A stretch of DNA of 64,000 nucleotides. It comes from Enterococcus sp. BWB1-3 (GTDB lineage: Bacteria; Bacillota; Bacilli; Lactobacillales; Enterococcaceae). The translations under genes were made by a program, and so were the position numbers. The DNA lies in assembly GCF_016745275.1 (NCBI RefSeq), contig NZ_JADOEP010000012.1, forward strand, positions 57,159-121,158, written 5' to 3'. The notes beneath the pieces are model-generated. The model did not search any database. It was not told the DNA's origin and was given only the letters and a program-made list of their open reading frames with translations. Positions 61,494-64,000 of the stretch are shown here, piece after piece (positions within the stretch are counted from its first letter, which is position 1; every line of letters begins with the position of its first letter).

Positions 61494-62099
61494 ATGAAAG
61501 CATTGATTGTCTACGCTCATCCAAGAGAGGTGAGTTTTAGCAAGGCAGTTTTAGATCGAACGAAATCGACTTTAGAGAAGAATGGTCATCAGGTGGAGGT
61601 TCGTGATCTTTACAAAATGAACTTCAATCCGATTTTAAGCAGGGCGGAAACTATTCATGTAGAAAAAGGAAAATTCATTCGTGAAAATAGTAACTATCCT
61701 ACCGATGTTCTTAAAGAACAACAGCTGATACTTGAGAGTGATTTACTAATTTATATTTTCCCGATTTGGTGGAATGGTATGCCGGCTATAATGAAAGGTT
61801 ATGTTGATCGTGTATTTGCCCATGGATTTGCTTATAGTTTTGAAGATGATGAACCCAAAAAACGATTTAACGGGAAACGGGCACTATTTTTCACTCCAAC
61901 TGGTCAGCCTCAAAATGAAAACAGCGAGCTGACTCCAATCGATCAGGCAATTAAGCTTCTCACGTCAGAATGGATGTTCCAGTCCAATGGTGTAGAGGTA
62001 ATTGATCATGTTTTTTATGGCAGAGTTCCTTATCTTACTGAAGAAGAGCTATCTGTCTACTTAGACGATGTGGAGAGTCGAATGAATCAAATTAATTAA
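61494..62099 (+). CDS. NAD(P)H quinone oxidoreductase (flavodoxin-like fold, KefF/MdaB type)
   Basis: A 201-residue FMN/FAD-dependent reductase. Features: KALIVYAHPREVSFSKAVLD at the N-terminus (flavin phosphate site), VEVRDLYKMNFNPIL, LIYIFPIWWNGMPAIMKGYVDRVF (isoalloxazine contact), FAYSF and ALFFTPTGQP. Two-electron reduction of quinones in detoxification is the usual role. GGAGG precedes the ATG. Located just before a truncated oppA paralogue, 46 bases apart. Confidence 0.88.
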   Translation: MKALIVYAHPREVSFSKAVLDRTKSTLEKNGHQVEVRDLYKMNFNPILSRAETIHVEKGKFIRENSNYPTDVLKEQQLILESDLLIYIFPIWWNGMPAIMKGYVDRVFAHGFAYSFEDDEPKKRFNGKRALFFTPTGQPQNENSELTPIDQAIKLLTSEWMFQSNGVEVIDHVFYGRVPYLTEEELSVYLDDVESRMNQIN

Positions 62100-62145
62100 A
62101 CAGATCTTTCAATACAATAAAGCAAATAATAGGGGTTTGAGAAAA

Positions 62146-63725
62146 ATGAAAAAAGCAGTTAGCAAACTTATTAAAGCGACTATGATCATGGGCATGTTTT
62201 TATTATTTTCCGGATGTGGAGGAACAAAAAAAGATTCTCAAAAAGAAAATGAAGCAAGTCCGGATAAAATTATTAATATGATGGAAATCAACGAGATTTC
62301 TTCTATGGATTCTGGAAATGCACTGGACGGCGGCAGTTTTATTGCCATCACTCAGGTAATGGAAGGGTTGTTTAATCTGGATGCCGATGATTCAATTATT
62401 CCCGGTGTTGCAGAAGAGCTTCCTGAAATCAGTGAAGATGGTCTAACCTATACCTTGAAGCTGAGAAAAAATGCAAAATGGTCCAATGGGATGAACGTAA
62501 CAGCCCATGATTTTGTATATGCCTGGCAGCGTGTGGTGGATGCCAATTATGCTTCGCCAAGTTCATTTCTACTGATGGATATTAAAAACGCTGAAGCCAT
62601 TCTGGGAGGTGTGAAACAGCCGGAGGAATTAGGGGTTTCTGCTCCAGACGACTATACACTTATAGTCGAACTTGAAGCGCCGGTTGCCTATTTTACTTCT
62701 GTTATGACATTTCCGACATGGTTTCCTTTAAATGAAAGCTATGTGAACGAGCAAGGGGATAATTATGGAATAGATGCCAATCATCTTTTATATAATGGTC
62801 CCTATGTTCTCGAAAACTGGGAGCATGGAAATCAAAAATGGACATACAGCAAAAACGACTTGTACTGGAATTCTAAACAGTCAAATGTTGATAAAGTAAA
62901 TATTCAGGTAGTGAAAGAAACTAATTTGGCTGTCGATCTGTACGAAAATAACGAGCTGGACAGAGCGGTGTTATCCGGTGAGTTTGCGAAACAGTATAAA
63001 AATGATCCAGATTATACAACACAACTGGATTCCTGGGTACACTTGACCGAGATCACATTGTCAATGAAATTTTGGATAATGATTCCAGAGTTGCCGGAGG
63101 AGTTGTGGCTGCTGAATTTGTCGGAAATCCTGAATCAGAAGAAGATTTTAGGGAGGAAAGCGGCATTCTGACTTCTTACGATAAAGTAAATGCCCAGAAA
63201 CTGTGGAAAAAAGCACTCTCTGAATCAGAAACAAAAGAATTTACTATTGATTTGCTGGCCTCAGATCAGGATGAAAACAAAAAAATTACAGAATATATCC
63301 AATATAGCCTGGAAGAAAATTTTGAAGGCTTGACGGTAAATATATCATTGCTTCCTGAAAAGAGCTTGCTTGATCGTGAAAGTAATCAGGATTTTGATTT
63401 GCTGTTAACAAGAATTGGTCCTGACTTTCAAGATCCGACCACTTATTTGAATAATTACGCAGGCGATTCATTTCATAATCATTCAGGCTATAACAGTTCA
63501 ATTTATAATGAATTACTGCAAAAAGCCGGAGAATTGTCTGCGAAGCCAAAGGAGCGCTGGCAAGTGCTGATTGATGCAGAACATACATTGCTGGAAGAAG
63601 CCGGTGTCGTACCGCTTTATCAATCTGCCAACACAGCATTAATGAGACAGGACATTATGGGGATGATCCATCATTTATTTGGTCCCCCTAATTATTATGG
63701 AAAAATAATTCCTAAAGATGAGTAA
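62146..63725 (+). pseudogene. second OppA-like lipoprotein, internally deleted and frameshifted
   Basis: Two frames together mirror the intact OppA at 35972. The first part begins with a signal peptide and lipobox (FLLFSGCG, cysteine about residue 24) and proceeds through IINMMEINEISSMD, LKLRKNAKWSNGMNVTAHDFVYAWQRV and YNGPYVLENWEHGN to about residue 305. The second, in another frame from about 63065, runs from NEILDNDSRVAGG to the C-terminus. Comparison shows that some 25-30 codons, including the counterpart of NENVRKAIAYAIDKK, are missing at about 63062, which explains the frameshift. Unlikely to give a functional receptor. Paralogue, 62146-63171 and 63062-63725. Confidence 0.85.
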
Positions 63726-63757
63726 CAGCACTTTTGGGGATTGTTTATTAACGTGTA

Positions 63758-63803
63758 AAAGAGCGGATATTGGCTTTGAATTGTCAATATCTGCTCTTTT
63801 TGT
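63758..63803 (+). terminator. terminator after the oppA pseudogene
   Basis: AAGAGCGGATATTG pairs with CAATATCTGCTCTT (one mismatch) around a 12-base loop and is followed by T-run. Confidence 0.88.
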
Positions 63804-63813
63804 ATGTTCTGAA

Positions 63814-63927
63814 AACCCCCAGCTATGCTGGGGGTTCTTGAGAGCTTCCAGCGTGGTAGTAAAAAAGCCTCCTAAATTGATAAGATGAAGTTGGTTTCCC
63901 GACCACCACATCAAAAGTTAAGGAGGC
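63814..63927 (+). mobile_element. left end of an IS200/IS605-family element with regulatory hairpins
   Basis: AACCCCCAGC-TAT-GCTGGGGGTT (63814-63836) is the imperfect palindrome typical of the left end recognised by IS200/IS605 transposases. GCCTCCTAA (63867-63875) is complementary to TTAAGGAGGC (63918-63927), which contains the ribosome binding site of tnpA, so the message can hide its own start, as known for IS200. Confidence 0.75.
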
Positions 63928-63933
63928 ACCTCT

Positions 63934-64000
63934 ATGAAAAAGGCTAACGAAAGTTTATCACACACTGTCTGGAAATGTAAGTATCATTTAGTATTCGCAC
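63934..64000 (+). CDS. tnpA: IS200/IS605-family transposase TnpA, 5' part
   Basis: The frame opens MKKANESLSHTVWKCKYHLVFA and runs off the end of the window. HTVWKCKYHLVF is the conserved start of Y1-transposases (IS200 type, HUH). AAGGAGG sits seven bases ahead of the ATG. Confidence 0.85.
   Translation, partial: MKKANESLSHTVWKCKYHLVFA

Overview
The window looks like the chromosome of a low-GC Gram-positive lactic acid bacterium, most probably an Enterococcus or a close relative. It carries AT-rich genes with strong GGAGG ribosome binding sites. From 46.6 to 58 kb lies the block P-type ATPase - dnaG - rpoD - mapZ - azlCD - cvfB-like - fur, close to what I remember of enterococcal chromosomes. 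mapZ points to the Lactobacillales and the sugar PTS systems fit. The species call is inference from gene content.

Layout. 0-9 kb: the end of a UDP-GlcNAc 2-epimerase, a P1B4-type metal efflux ATPase behind a perfect Fur-type box, a membrane-anchored beta-lactamase-fold protein, an ABC permease/ATPase pair and class III fructose-1,6-bisphosphatase. 9.4-13.7 kb: a PEP/pyruvate control unit with PPDK regulatory protein, CcpN and pyruvate phosphate dikinase, and CcpN-like operators in the divergent promoter region. 13.7-16.4 kb: a graveyard of decayed insertion sequences (IS3, IS6, ISL3, IS1202-like) around a broken ABC transporter and a short permease. 16.4-25.1 kb: RpiR regulator, mannosylglycerate-type PTS IIABC, GH38 mannosidase, GH13_18 phosphorylase and glycerate kinase, which together read as a pathway for mannosyl/glucosyl-glycerate osmolytes. 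25.5-27.3 kb: lysA and a DUF3784 protein. 27.7-32 kb: two Rgg-like regulators, one of them divergent from a 22-codon gene for a short hydrophobic peptide ending IIVGP; this is a candidate Rgg/SHP quorum-sensing pair and the most interesting locus here. 32.2-37.6 kb: SufT-like protein, XRE-cupin regulator, dipeptide epimerase, transglutaminase-like protein and OppA lipoprotein, likely for murein-peptide use. 37.9-41 kb: a GlcT-type antiterminator and glucose PTS behind an RNA antiterminator/terminator. 41.5-46.5 kb: PhzF-like protein, then mprF (frameshifted in a 9-base homopolymer) with an alpha/beta hydrolase. 46.6-58 kb: housekeeping replication, sigma factor, division and Fur genes. 58.3-64 kb: VOC protein, DUF1761/SRPBCC pair, pseudogenes, quinone reductase, an internally deleted oppA paralogue and the left end of an IS200/IS605 element running off the window.

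A second layer is a family of mosaic intergenic repeats (9.1, 19.3, 30.0, 31.7, 37.7, 42.4 and 58.7 kb). They start with GAGGTTGTGAC or GAGGTCGGGAC and end with the complement. Nearly all lie a few to some 25 bases after a stop codon, oriented with that gene's transcription, so they resemble transcription terminators with very large modular loops. The shortest copy is simply a terminator hairpin.
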